Below, piece by piece: positions 45,778 to 56,730 of a stretch of DNA of 64,000 bases (positions are counted from its first letter, which is position 1; the number at the start of each line of letters is the position of its first letter). The notes below the pieces were generated by a model. It saw only the letters and a program-made list of their open reading frames with translations. It had not been told where the DNA came from and ran no database searches. The translations under genes and the position numbers were made by a program. The stretch covers positions 1,178,001-1,242,000 of the forward strand of contig JAEUWY010000015.1 in the NCBI GenBank assembly GCA_022059125.1, read 5' to 3'. The DNA is from Corynespora cassiicola (taxonomy: Eukaryota; Ascomycota; Dothideomycetes; Pleosporales; Corynesporascaceae).

Positions 45778-47046
45778 ATGATGTCTTCATTCGGGGTCAG
45801 GTATGCTTGTACAGGAATCCTACTCTAATCACATGCCTGACATGTCAGTAGGAAACCCATCAGAACGTATTCGCGACAAGGAAAGCGCCCACTTCGCGAC
45901 GAAGAGCCGCCAGCAAAGCGCAGGCGCGTCGATGCGCACCCAGAGTCGCCCGAGATAGCAGGCACTGCAGCGTCTGCTCCAGCATGCTCTTCTCAAAATT
46001 CGCCGCTACGCGATATCCCTATTTCTTCAACATCTAGCCCAAGAGAAGCCGCCGTGGTATCCTCGGACGATGCGCCCAAGTCAACTCCACCATCATCACC
46101 AGCATCCGGGACTTCCCCGCCTCCTGCGCAAGCCCGGAGACCTATATTTGCTTTTCTCAAGAAAAAATCGATATCCCAACCCTTGGCCACGGACCTTCTC
46201 TCGGAGTGCAATCGCAATGTCGACAACCCAACCAAGCCGCCGCCCAAGAAGAGACGGTTAGTGCAGATGCAGCTCGATCTTGCCAGCGAGACACACAAGA
46301 CGTGCAAAGTATGTGGCATGGGATACGTTCCTTCAAACGCTGAAGACGCGGCTCTTCACCGGAAGTTTCACGCCATGAACGTTGGAGGAGTGGACTTCAC
46401 CAAGGCATTCGTGGAGCGACTCAGGCAGAACCAGGTCTGGGCGGGAGGTGACGGAAGCTTCATCGCTGTAATAGGGCGTAAGGATACGGCGGCGCTCCGG
46501 AACCGGGCCAGCGACGTCCTAAAAGTAGTGACGACGGAGCTCGGAGCAATTCCCATCGCGGACGAAGCGCTGTGGAGCCAAATACGTACTACCGGCGAAG
46601 ACACGAAAACCCAAGGAGAGGGCGCCGAGAAGGGAAATCGGGCATGTTCAACTAGTGACAGGTTTAAGGCGTACCTGTACGTACGGGGCCAGAAGTGTGT
46701 GGGATTGTGCCTGGCGGAGAGGATTCACGAAGCTTGTACCGTCTTGGACCAGGGTGACGTGTCCAAGGCTGCTGGTCAGCTCCCGGAGGGCTTTCAGGGC
46801 TCGTCCATTTCGATTAGCGAAGCGACCGAGCCTGCCATGTTGGGCATCTCTCGGATATGGACGTCAAACTTGCAGCGGAAGCAAGGCATTGCCACGAGAC
46901 TGCTCGATTCCGCGCGGTCCGAGTTCCAGTACGGAATGACCATTGACAAGGCCAAGGTAGCATTTAGTCAGCCTACGGAGAGCGGCGGCAAATTAGCTAG
47001 AAAGTGGTTTGGCCGCCAGGCTGGGTGGCACGTCTATGTTGACTGA
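45778..47046 (+). CDS. ECO1: Cohesin acetyltransferase Eco1 (ESCO family)
   Basis: Exons 45778..45800 and 45849..47046 give 406 residues. Eco1 acetylates the cohesin subunit Smc3 during S phase to establish sister-chromatid cohesion. The protein shows a basic N-terminus (RKPIRTYSRQGKRPL), a bipartite-like basic cluster (PPAKRRRV), a possible PCNA-binding segment (RRPIFAFLKKK), the C2H2 finger CKVCGMGYVPSNAEDAALHRKFH split as C-x2-C then H-x3-H, and the acetyltransferase core with the acetyl-CoA loop RKQGIA and the family block KVAFSQPTESGGKLA. The first exon encodes only MMSSFGV plus two bases. The acceptor is CAGTAG: using TAG (exon from 45852) removes one residue and keeps frame. Confidence 0.95.
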
Positions 47047-47461
47047 ACGGACGCTTGTTGCGCCATTGGGGACAGGAGGCACAGCGTCGCCGGACAAGGG
47101 AAACAGTGTGCATCCTGCTGTCGTTCCCAACACCCGCAATTTCTGCGCCGTGCGGTAGCGTGTTTTAAAAAAAAATCAACAAGGCATGCCAGTGTTTCTG
47201 GTGGGTTCCGAGCCACCGATGTCAGCCAAAAGTGTTCGTTGGAGGGGAAGGAGAGTTCTCGAGCCAAGGCTTGGGCGTGAGATGGATGTTGGTGGGGGAC
47301 CCCTTCGCTGGCTGGCTCAGATCTGCTCCCAGTAGTTCGGCGATGATCCTCCACAGCCGCTCATCAGCAACACCACTGTTGCGGTTCTGTTCTCGCCGTC
47401 GCTCCCTCGAGCTCACCCTCATGCACCGTACATAGAACAATGCATTGTTTCTAGTTTCACC
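47047..47461. other. Intergenic, ECO1 to Ser/Pro-rich protein gene
   Basis: Tandem + strand genes; ECO1 3' UTR and next promoter. Contains an A run at 47166..47175. No gene seen. Confidence 0.45.
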
Positions 47462-49464
47462 ATGTCCGGGAATCCCTTCCGCCTGTCTCTCCACCAGAAC
47501 CAAGCCGCGGCTCCCGCTCCGCCCACGAGCTTTATCAATGCAGATAGCAGTAGGGCTGAGGCCCCGGAGCGCGATGACTCTGGTATTTGCCTGACTTGAT
47601 TAGATTTGCAGTATTTCATACGAGGAGTCGTAGTAATAATCTTGCCGCAGTCCACGACGACGCCGCGCCGACGCCCACACGGACAAAGAAATCCGTCCGC
47701 ATAGAGTCACCTACCTCGTCCCCGCTGCAGCCGGCATCCTACGGCCCAGATGATGGTCTGCTACGGCCCATAAACCGAGACCGACATGCGAGTCCCACGC
47801 TTCCAGCCTCGCCAGCCGGCTTTTCGGACAATTTCGAAGACGTGGTAGCGAATGATCCCCCAGCAAAAGACACGCGCAGCGCAGACGCGGTGCCAGCGCG
47901 GGGCATGGCGGGAGCATCGTGGAGGAACTCAGCGCCGCCCGACTCGCTGAGATCGCCCACCGGGGCCCCGATAAACCCGTTTGCGAAGACGTTGGCCACG
48001 ATTGAGCAGCAAGAGAAGGCAGGCGGGGAACGGGCGGGGCAGAGCAGAGCAAATGCCAGGCAGTCGCTCGACGTAGAGGGCTTCAAGAACCTCTTGATGA
48101 AGGGAATTCCCAGTCCGCGCTCTTCCGGGCAACCCCCGCAGAGCGCAGCTGCCCTGAATCCAGCCGGGGCTTCCATATTCGAAAGCAGCAGCAGTACTGA
48201 CGATTCGTCGGCATCGCGGCAGTCCATATTCGAGCCGGTGCCGGAACAGCTTGTGGAGACGCCCCGAACGTCTTACGAAATGGCTCCAAGTGACGACGAC
48301 GAGAGGGCCGGGCTTGTGACGGAGGCGAGGAGGGAAAAGAAGAAGCCGCCTCCTGCGCCCAAACACCGCCATGGCAAACCGGTTGCGTCGAGGGCCCCGC
48401 AGACTGTGTCTTTCGAGGACTTTTATGCCACTGGGCCTACGACTTCGCCTCCTGCTTCCCGTCCAAGAAACAACTCAGATCTGAACAAGCCGCTTCCTCC
48501 GACTCCTCCTATCCTATCACCACCTCCAAACATCATAAATACAGATATCACGTACGACCTGCAGACGGACTCCAACAAGGCCAGCGAAACATCCAGCCTT
48601 TCAGATGTATCCTTGTCTCAGAAGAGGGCGGCACCCCCCGTTCCTATTGCCCGCAGGCAGAGCCAGCTTCGGACATCGACGCAGGGGAACAGGTCACGGA
48701 GCAACTCCCAGCTCACCATGTCATCCCAGCACTCAACAGACTTCCCTGTTCTTAGCCCTGGACTTGGTAGCGAGTCAACCTCAGTAGCTCAGAAAGCACC
48801 ACCACCGCCTCCTCCCGCGAGAAGACACGGAGCCTCCATCACAACCGGCAATAACTCGAGCGCCAATTCATCAACGACCGAGCTCCCCACACCAGCAACC
48901 TCTCGCCGGCCCATTGTCTCCTCCCCCACACCCCCATCATCTCGCCGGACCACACTCTCCTCCTCACAACAACCCTCCCCCATCCCCACCACCCAGGGCC
49001 TGGGACGCACCTCCTCAGTCAGCTCCAGCCGCAGCAACATCCGCAGCGTCTCCAACGAAAGCGCAACAGGCATGCCTCCACCCCCACCACCCCCGCGCCG
49101 CCGCCAATCCGGCCGCGCCTCCCTCGACAAAGAGCGCCCCTCGCTGCATGGCAACTCCTCGCCCACGGACCCGGGCAAGCGCCGCACCAGCATCGACAGC
49201 AAGCGCCGCACCAGCGTCGCCAGCGAGAGCTCCCTCCGCTACGAGTACACGCCCACGTCCGAGACCAACGAGCAGGCGCTGTATTCCCCCAAGGAGGAGC
49301 TCGAGGACTCGCGCCGCCTCGAGCCGCAGACGGTAGATGGCCAGCTGCAACAGCAGCAGCAGCAGCAGCAGCAGAGTAATCCGAATATCCTCGACGATAT
49401 GGAGAAGTTTCAGCGCGAGATTGATGAGTTGAGGGAGAAGTATAAGCAAACGGCTGCTGTGTAG
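47462..49464 (+). CDS. Ser/Pro-rich disordered protein with C-terminal coiled coil
   Basis: Exons 47462..47582 and 47651..49464 give 644 residues; the start MSGNPFRLSL is of a kind seen in uncharacterised fungal proteins. Most of the protein is low-complexity Ser/Pro/Thr with short proline runs (APPPPPPARR, MPPPPPPPRRR) that could bind SH3, WW or profilin partners, and basic blocks (KKKPPPAPKHRHGK, KRRTSIDSKRRTS). A run of nine glutamines (CAA plus eight CAG) precedes a charged C-terminal helix, ILDDMEKFQREIDELREKY, likely a coiled coil. A block INPFAKTLATIEQQE may be a conserved anchor. I cannot assign a function; an actin, polarity or signalling scaffold is a guess from composition only. 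Confidence 0.78.
49351..49374 (+). repeat. (CAG)8 coding triplet repeat
   Basis: Eight perfect CAG triplets after one CAA encode nine glutamines near the C-terminus of the Ser/Pro-rich protein. Perfect triplets are prone to length change. Confidence 0.95.
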
Positions 49465-49793
49465 AATACGCTGCGGTGGCAGGAGGTGCGGTTGAAGGGT
49501 GTGGGGGTGGTATGGTGAGGTGGAATTGCAGAGCATGCGGGTATATCAAACTCATTACGGGCATATTTTTCGGGTATCATACCTTGCCGTCAGAGGAGGA
49601 GGGGGCTTGGTGATGATGAACGATATATGGTTTGACGTCAAAGGTGCGTGCATGGGGCAGATGTATATTCCTACTGTGGACATGTCGAGTCTTTGACTCG
49701 GAATTGTGCGTTTTCTCTTATATTGGTTCTATAGCATAGCTTCGCCCGATATTGGACGTTCTTATTTTGTTCATCCTGAGTGCGCGGATGTGT
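49465..49793. other. Convergent 3' region, Ser/Pro-rich gene / 384-residue gene
   Basis: 329 bases, AT-richer toward 49750, between two stop codons. Only 3' UTR sequence expected. Confidence 0.5.
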
Positions 49794-50996
49794 TCATGGC
49801 CCGCTCTGCGCGAGATAGCATTGCAGCTTCAGGAGCAGCTTTTCTGCGGGCACGTTTTGCCGTGCATGCTTCATGACGACACAGCGAACTCCTTCGTACC
49901 TGGTCCCCTGGAGCAAGGCTCGTAGTTTTTCCTCGCCGAGTAAGTCGTAAAGACTGTACACGGCGATCTTCCTACCCCTCCACCGCGTCGTCTTGAACTC
50001 CAGCGGTGGGAACAGGGCCCTGGAATCGAGGCGCGGGACCCAAGGTAGGTGATACCACAGCGGACTGGTATGCGTGACCGACGACTGCTCGTGCGGATCC
50101 AAAACTTTGGTCTGCCCCTTTGCATAATATACAGCCAAATAGTCAACCTCTTTCCTGATTCTCAATGCTTGTTCCAGCACATCGTCTGCGCGAGTCTTCA
50201 GCGAGTCAAAGCATAGCACACAGCTCGCGTCTTCGACGGCCTCGATATCCCCTTCCCACGGACTGTCCACGGGAACTAAGCCTCCCCTCTGGAACCACCA
50301 GTTCAGTGTGTCGGCAACCTTCTTTTGGAGCAGTTCTAGCATGAAAGTGGCCATGTCTTCTCGCCAGACCATCCTAGCTATCTGCTTGGTGTTCAGGCGC
50401 GCGAGCATGCGGACATAGAGAGCCCTTCTCCATGTCATTTTTTGACCCATTCCCTCCACGGAATGAAGGCGCGACTGGAAATACAGCGGCGGGCCTAGAT
50501 CCTCCCCCTTGTTGGCAGAGAAAGAGACGGGGAGGAGCCATGGGTCGCCGGTTTGGGGGTGTGGGCGTGGGTGCACCGAGAGGAGGAGGTCGGCGGGGAG
50601 GGGAACACGCGAGAAGCGGCATTCGCGGACGGGTGAGGCGAGGATGTGGGCTTCTTATGTGAGTATATAGCTCTGCGCTGCTCTATGGACTGGGCGCATA
50701 CCGTATGCATTATCGTACAGTTTTTTCTGAAAGGGCGTGAACCTGGTAGGATCTGGGCGTGCCTTGGGCGCTCTCCATTTATTGCGCTTCTCAATGACTA
50801 TGGGGTCTAGCGAAGGGGGCAAAGGGAGCCGCGTCCCGTCTTTGCGCAGGCGGAAGCTCCGGTGCTCATCTTGGTGGATGGGCCCAAGATCTGCGCCTCG
50901 GAGGACTTTGGTGGTTTGGCCGCGGCGTTGAATGTGGTGGGTGAGCCTAAGCAGGTTCGAGCATGAGGCCAGGGGTCTATAAATTCCGCCTGGCAT
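49794..50996 (-). CDS. Conserved fungal protein of unknown function, probably mitochondrial
   Basis: Minus-strand exons 50996..50702 and 50653..49794 give 384 residues; a 48-nt intron joins DNAY to EAHILASPVREC in phase. The Arg-rich, acid-free N-terminus (MPGGIYRPLASCSNLLRLTHHIQRR) resembles a mitochondrial presequence. The rest resembles a fungus-specific family sometimes labelled esterase-like, with blocks TRFTPFQKKLYDNAY, SPVRECRFSRVPLPADLL and a C-terminal AEKLLLKLQCYL; I know of no firm biochemical role and see no Ser-His-Asp esterase motif. It is divergent from CLPP with only 148 bases between the two start codons, which also points to mitochondria. Start choice rests on the presequence. 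Confidence 0.8.
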
Positions 50997-51144
50997 CAGT
51001 GGGACGTGAAAGAGAGTAGAGCGTGCATGCTGTTGCGTGTGGGGGGAGCTTCGAGAAGTTGTTCGGAGCCGTTAGTGGCTTGGCGCTCCGGCGCATAGCT
51101 CTGGTTGTGAATGCGGCGGGCTATTCACACCACACACAAACATC
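50997..51144. promoter_or_regulatory. Compact bidirectional promoter
   Basis: Only 148 bases separate the start codons of the divergent 384-residue gene and CLPP, so both promoters and 5' leaders must overlap or fit here. No TATA box is evident. Confidence 0.6.
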
Positions 51145-51994
51145 ATGGCGTCTTTATTGCGGAGAGCAGCTAGGCCTTTGGCTTCTAAAGTCTCGCGTGG
51201 AGTCGGTGTCCGCTCCATCTCGAGTCAATTCGGTTTTCCACAGGTGCCTGCACAACAGCAGGATCAGCGATCAGCGCCCAAGGCAGCATGGCTACCGGTT
51301 CCTTATGTGACTGAGACTGTTGTATGTATCTTGGAATAGGCATTTTCGCGCAAAAGGCTGACTGGTCAGGGTGGAGGCTGGAAAACATGTACGAAGCATG
51401 CACGCCATGGATAAAGTCCCGAGCTAATCGTTCCATTTAGACGACATCTTCTCGCGCCTCCTCAAGGAACGTATAATATGCTTGATGGGCGAGGTCGATG
51501 AGCCTAGCTCCGCAACTATTGTGGCACAATTGCTGTTCCTAGAAGCCGACGCCCCAGAAAAGCCCATCTCTCTCTACATCAACTCACCCGGCGGCTCGGT
51601 GACGGCTGGCATGGCCATCTATGACACGATGAAGTACATCAAGTGCCCGGTCACAACGATATGCATGGGACAGGCAGCCTCTATGGGCTCGCTATTGCTC
51701 TGTGGAGGCTCTCCAGGAAACAGGTTCATTCTGCCTCACGCCAGGGTTATGATCCATCAGCCCAGCGGTGGGTACTCCGGAAAAGCGAGCGACATTGCAG
51801 ACCATGCAAAGGAGATTCTCCGAGTAAGAGACCAACTCAACAGGATCTACCAAAAACATTTGACCAAGGAGAAGAGTTTGGAGGAGATAGAGAGGTACAT
51901 GGAGAGAGATTATTTCATGGATGCACAAGAGGCGCTGGAGTTTGGCATTGTGGATCGCATACTGGAGAAGAGGGCAGACGATAAGACGGAATAG
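51145..51994 (+). CDS. CLPP: Mitochondrial ATP-dependent Clp protease proteolytic subunit
   Basis: Exons 51145..51321, 51370..51388 and 51441..51994 give 249 residues. ClpP forms the barrel that degrades matrix proteins fed by ClpX. The first 35 residues are Arg/Ser-rich without acids ([19 protein letters not shown]), a clear presequence. The core shows [21 protein letters not shown], catalytic Ser146 in GQAASMGS, His171 in VMIHQPSGG, and probable Asp222 in [19 protein letters not shown]. Exon 2 is a 19-nt micro-exon giving GGGWKT; with it the canonical ClpP opening VTETVGGGWKTYDIFSRLL is rebuilt, without it the conserved start is lost. Budding yeast lacks ClpP, while filamentous fungi such as Podospora have it. 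Confidence 0.95.
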
Positions 51995-52459
51995 GATCAA
52001 TCAAGATCGACGGTTTAAGAAGCATCGATGGTCGAGCATAGATATCGAAGCATTGTACAATAGAAGAACATGACGGTAGATGTATGATACCTATGTATGC
52101 AGGAACACAACATGGCAAATAATTTCATACGTGAGCCATCTCGAATCACTGTAACAGTTGACCGAAAGAGAGTGTAATTCACCTCTTAGTCCTCAAGCAA
52201 AGACATCCCCGTTCTTACAAGTGAAGTTGGGATCAGGTAAAAGTAGGCCCTACCCCACCTCTCACTCCACGTGAGAGCGCGCGCGCGGCGCAGGACCCAC
52301 CTGCCACATTAACTAGCCCGGCGATCTGTACCACCATACTGCTATCTTGCTCTCCTCATCCCCGCACGCTATTTCTCAGCCTTGCTCGACGAACAAGACT
52401 CGACCGTCTCCTCCGCGGCCCCAGCGGTCATTGTTGCTGCCGCTCAATGCTAACTCGCC
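51995..52459. other. Intergenic, CLPP to RdRP gene
   Basis: Tandem + strand genes. Holds the CLPP 3' UTR and the RdRP promoter, including a CACGTG palindrome at 52268..52273 and an adjoining GCGC run. No gene seen. Confidence 0.45.
52268..52273. promoter_or_regulatory. E-box CACGTG upstream of RdRP
   Basis: Perfect CACGTG 187 bases before the RdRP start codon, within a CTCAC/GTGAG inverted repeat. Function inferred from position only. Confidence 0.3.
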
Positions 52460-55400
52460 ATGGACGTGTTCATCCAGAATGTGCCTGCGGGCGCAAACGA
52501 AGTCGAGCTTAGGATGTTCTTGAAAGAGACTCTGAACCGATTTGACATCCTGGCTTTTGACGTATTCAAGAGAGTGGGGAAGAACTTTGCGACCGTCACA
52601 ACCGCCAGTGCCGAGAATGGCGAACGATTCCTACAATTTCATGGCAGCCGAAACCCGTTGACGCCTCTGAAATTCCGGGGTGTACAACTTTGCTGCCTAA
52701 GAAGTAACAAGAGGGGTCAGCCTGATGCACTCAAGGTCAGGGCGTTGATGGAAAAAGAGATGGTTATGCGCTCCAAGTTCAGCCAGTACCCTGACTCGCG
52801 GGCTCCCCAGCCCTCGAAGCGTCTTGTCCCGATTGTTAGTTTAATGGCTGGCATTTGGGGATACGATCATCTGGACCGTCTCATCTTCGACTCCAAATAC
52901 AAGGACTTGAGGGAAGGGACCGTGACATTCGGAGACTTTGGCCTTGTGTTCTATCTGAAGGCAGCAACGCACAACGCCGCAAACTGGCACTGCAGAGTCG
53001 ACATACCTTACTCTACCATTGAGCACACTATCCCGTCTGTAGACCATGGCCAACGAGGAACACTGACTTTCACATTGAAATCGCCGCCGAAAATCTACTA
53101 CCTGGTGAAGACTGATGACCTTCATCTATACTCAGGTGACGCAGTCAATATCGCGGATATTTTTCAAGGCCTTCAGCTGCGAGATTCAGTCACGGGTGAA
53201 AGGGTCAAGCGTATGCGGCGAATGGTCGCCTTACGCGAAGGATATGGTACCGCAGCAGCTCTTTGCAATGTCTATCGCATCTTACTCCCAGATATAGACA
53301 CAGCCGATCATGCGTGGAATTTCGTGAGGGAATTCTCGGCACTAGCCTTGAAAGATTGCTGGAAGACCATGGTTCCTTCAGTCGCCACACAAAATATTGA
53401 AGCTGAGTATCAAACTGTGGAGCAGATGCTGGCCAAAAACCCACCTGGATCTGATTTCAACTTTGCCGTTCGATATCAGCTTCAAGCCCTGGTACTCGAG
53501 GGCACTGTCACCCCTGCTGATATGATTTCGCTCATCCCGCGAGTGCGCCTCTTTTCTTCTGGCTATGGTTCTGATGTGACGGCACATGCTGTGCGTAAGC
53601 TTCGTACACAAATTCCAATGCCGGGACCTCATGTTCGTGCGAAGGAACTTAATATCGCAGCCATCAACAAACTGCTCCTTGACAACATTGATCACATCAA
53701 GGAGTCAGAGGGCGTCTTCAAGGATCTGAATGAGAAAAAGAACAAGAGCCACCATCTTGCCTTGACATACAAGGGTACAGTCACACCAACTGGTATGCTA
53801 CTTCAGGGACCAGACATGGGTGTCTCTAACAGAGTACTGCGGAAATACTCAAAACACACGGAGTATTTTATGCGAGTGTTCTTTGCAGACGAAGATGGTC
53901 TTTCCGTACTACACGACCCAAAGGCTTCCCAAGAGAGTGTTTATGATCGATTCCGTAAAATATTGCGCGAGGGAATCTCGGTTTCCGGTCGCACATATGA
54001 GTTTCTCGGATTCTCACATTCATCTTTACATTACCATACCGCATGGTTTCAAGCCCCATTCATCGATGATACCGGGGTCTTTGTGCACGCCAGGGATATC
54101 ATCAGTAACTTGGGCGACTTCAGTCACTTGCGATGCAGTGCAAAATGTGCTGCACGTATCGGACAGGCCTTTTCTGATACCATATTTTCCATTCCACTCA
54201 AACAACTATACACGGACAAGATGCCTGATATCGAGAGGAACGGTCACTGCTTTTCGGACGGCTGCGGTACGATATCAAAAGACTTACTCAGCAAGGTATG
54301 GAAAGTCCTCCCATTGGAGCGTCGAGAGCAAAAGCCGGTCGTACTCCAAATACGATATAGGGGTGCCAAAGGCGTTGTTTCGTTGGATTCTACATTGAAA
54401 GGGGAACAACTACACATCCGCAACAGCATGGTGAAATACAACGCGAGGGAGATCTGGAGAGACCTCGAGCTCTGCGGTGCTGCCTACAGACCTCTGGATC
54501 TATATCTGAACCACCAATTCATCAAGATATTGGAGGACCTGGATATCCCACAGAAAAACTTTCTCGCTGTTCAAAATGACGCCCTCAAAAGTTTGCAAAT
54601 GATCATCATGCATCCAATCAATGCTGCAAGCTTTTTAGGTAAGTTAATTTTCGTTTCCAGCATACTTGAGAGCAATGATAATATTCCTTCACAACCAATT
54701 GTCATAATATCACGGTTGTGTTCAGTCGTCCGATGGACATATCCATTAAGCACTTGACTCGAAAATTAACACATCTCAGATTTCTCCAAATCTGGAACTT
54801 CCGCCAGAGTCCCAATCCTATTCACACTTATGCATGAAATCGGTCTCTCGTTTCAAGCAGACAAGTTTCTGACGGACCTGGTCGAAATCGCCGCCATGGC
54901 AAGCCTGAGAGATATGAAATACCGGGCGCGAATACCCGTCGAGAAAGGCTTGTAAGTACCCCCAAGACGTCAATATCTTTGTTTCACACATTTTATCATA
55001 GCACAAAATCATCTAAAAGCTGATAATTGTGTGACTCCTGCCCTGAAGTATACTCTGAATCTGCAAGCAGCAATACTAACGCAGTTCAGCTTGCTCTATG
55101 GCATCATGGATGAGTCCAACGAGCTAAAAGAAGGCGAAGTATACGTTGCAACACGTAGACAAGACACCAAAGGGAAATGGCAGCGGAGTCATCTCGTAGG
55201 AAGTCGCGTGGTAGTTACGAGAGCGCCAGCATTGCACCCAGGCGATGTCCAGATTGTCAAAGCCGTTGACGTATCTGAAAACTCTCCACTCAGATCGCTT
55301 TACAACTGTATTGTCTTCAGTCAGCAAGGAGCTAGAGATTGTGAGTCGTCTTGATATCCACTGCTTGGAAGCACTCTCTTGGTCAAACTAATTGTTCTTA

Positions 55401-56730
55401 TAGTACCTAGTCAGCTTGGAGGCGGAGACCTCGATGGTGACCTATTTCACGTTATCTTCGATGAACGTCTGATTCCAAGCTACACAATGGCTCCTTCTGA
55501 ATATGAACCTGCTCCAGCTCAAGATCTTGGCCGACCAGCCGAGCGAGACGATATCATCGAGTTCTTCATAGATTACATGAATTCCGACCGCCTTGGCCAG
55601 ATCTCGAACAAGCACAAGATCAGAGCGGATGTTCTCAGCGAAGGAACTAAGCACGGCGACTGTATAAGGCTGGCAAAATTGGCTTCAGATGCGGTGGACT
55701 TTAGCAAATCAGGAATACCTGTGAGTCTCAGTTTCAACTTTTCGGCACTCAAACTAATAATTTCAGGTGGACATGAGATTGGCTCCAACTAGCAATGACC
55801 AAATCAGACCAGATTTTATGGCGACTGGCCCTGGTCTAATTCTCAATGAGTTGGGGGCAGCTGATCTTGAAGAAATCGCGACAAATGATATCGACGAACC
55901 AGGTATGTTGCACCCGTAAATTAAGCACGCTTTTTCATTGTTGCCTAAACCCTCACAATGAAATGCTTCGCTGACATATTTTCCTACTTTCAGATAGTCT
56001 CAGTCTCTTGGATCCTGACCAATCAAAGTGAGTTTGCAAAAGATCTCATTACACGATTGAGCTAACCGGTCGTAAGAATACGACATTACAGGAGCCCGAA
56101 AGCTCTCGGCGTCCTGTATCGCCAGATTGACGAGAAAACCTTTCTGGCTCGTATGAAGAGGGATTTTCAACAAGCCCGTATGTCCATGGGCGACGGAAGT
56201 TTGATCCAGAAGCTCCATGAGTACCTGGATAGAGAAACTCGACAGGTTCTATGGGAACATCACCGTGAGTTCGCAGAAGAACTTCGAGAAGCGTATGCAT
56301 CCAATTCTCATACCTGAATATCCTCTTCTATACTTACCATTCCAACAGCTATGAGGAGAACATGCTCGACATTATGTACTCCATGCGTCCTCATCGCGGC
56401 AAACCACTTACCGAACTCGAGGTTTTCTCTGGTAACATACTCGGAAAGAAGGAGAAAGCCAGCACAAGACACATCCGCGAAGCTAACATGGAAGTCCGAG
56501 AACGTTTCAACAGGGATACGGGTGCACACGTCCGTCGCATGGTATCGGGTGACGGGGACAACGATGAAGAAGATGAAGCGCTCCCCCGAGCTATTGCTTG
56601 CTTCAAGGTGAGCCTGGAGACCGAGGGCTGGGAGAATCAAGTAAACTTAAAGAGCTGGAAATACGTCGCTGCCGCAGTATGCTTGGAGCAACTGTGGAAG
56701 TACGTGGGATATCGGCTCAGACCACTGTGA
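52460..56730 (+). CDS. Cellular RNA-dependent RNA polymerase (RNA silencing)
   Basis: Exons 52460..54638, 54780..54951, 55090..55340, 55404..55720, 55767..55902, 55994..56027, 56092..56292 and 56349..56730 give 1223 residues with every junction in phase. These host polymerases copy single-stranded RNA into double-stranded RNA that Dicer cuts for quelling, meiotic silencing or defence. The N-terminus is RRM-like (MDVFIQNVPAGANEVELRMF and following), as in the SAD-1/Rrp group. The RdRP core has AADKF-like and LYGIMDESNELKEGEVYV blocks and the catalytic aspartates D876-L-D878-G-D880 in GGGDLDGDLF. Exon 6 is a 34-nt micro-exon. The fold is the eukaryotic RdRP family, not viral. Whether it is the orthologue of QDE-1, SAD-1 or RRP-3 needs a tree; the RRM-like start argues against QDE-1. 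Confidence 0.94.

Noticed and set aside
49794..50996. Esterase assignment for the 384-residue protein
   Set aside because: Related fungal entries are sometimes labelled esterase-like, but no GxSxG nucleophile or clear triad is visible, so I kept it as unknown function.
52460..56730. Possible integrated viral polymerase
   Set aside because: The DLDGD core, RRM-like N-terminus and multi-intron structure match the eukaryotic RNA-silencing RdRP family, not a viral enzyme.
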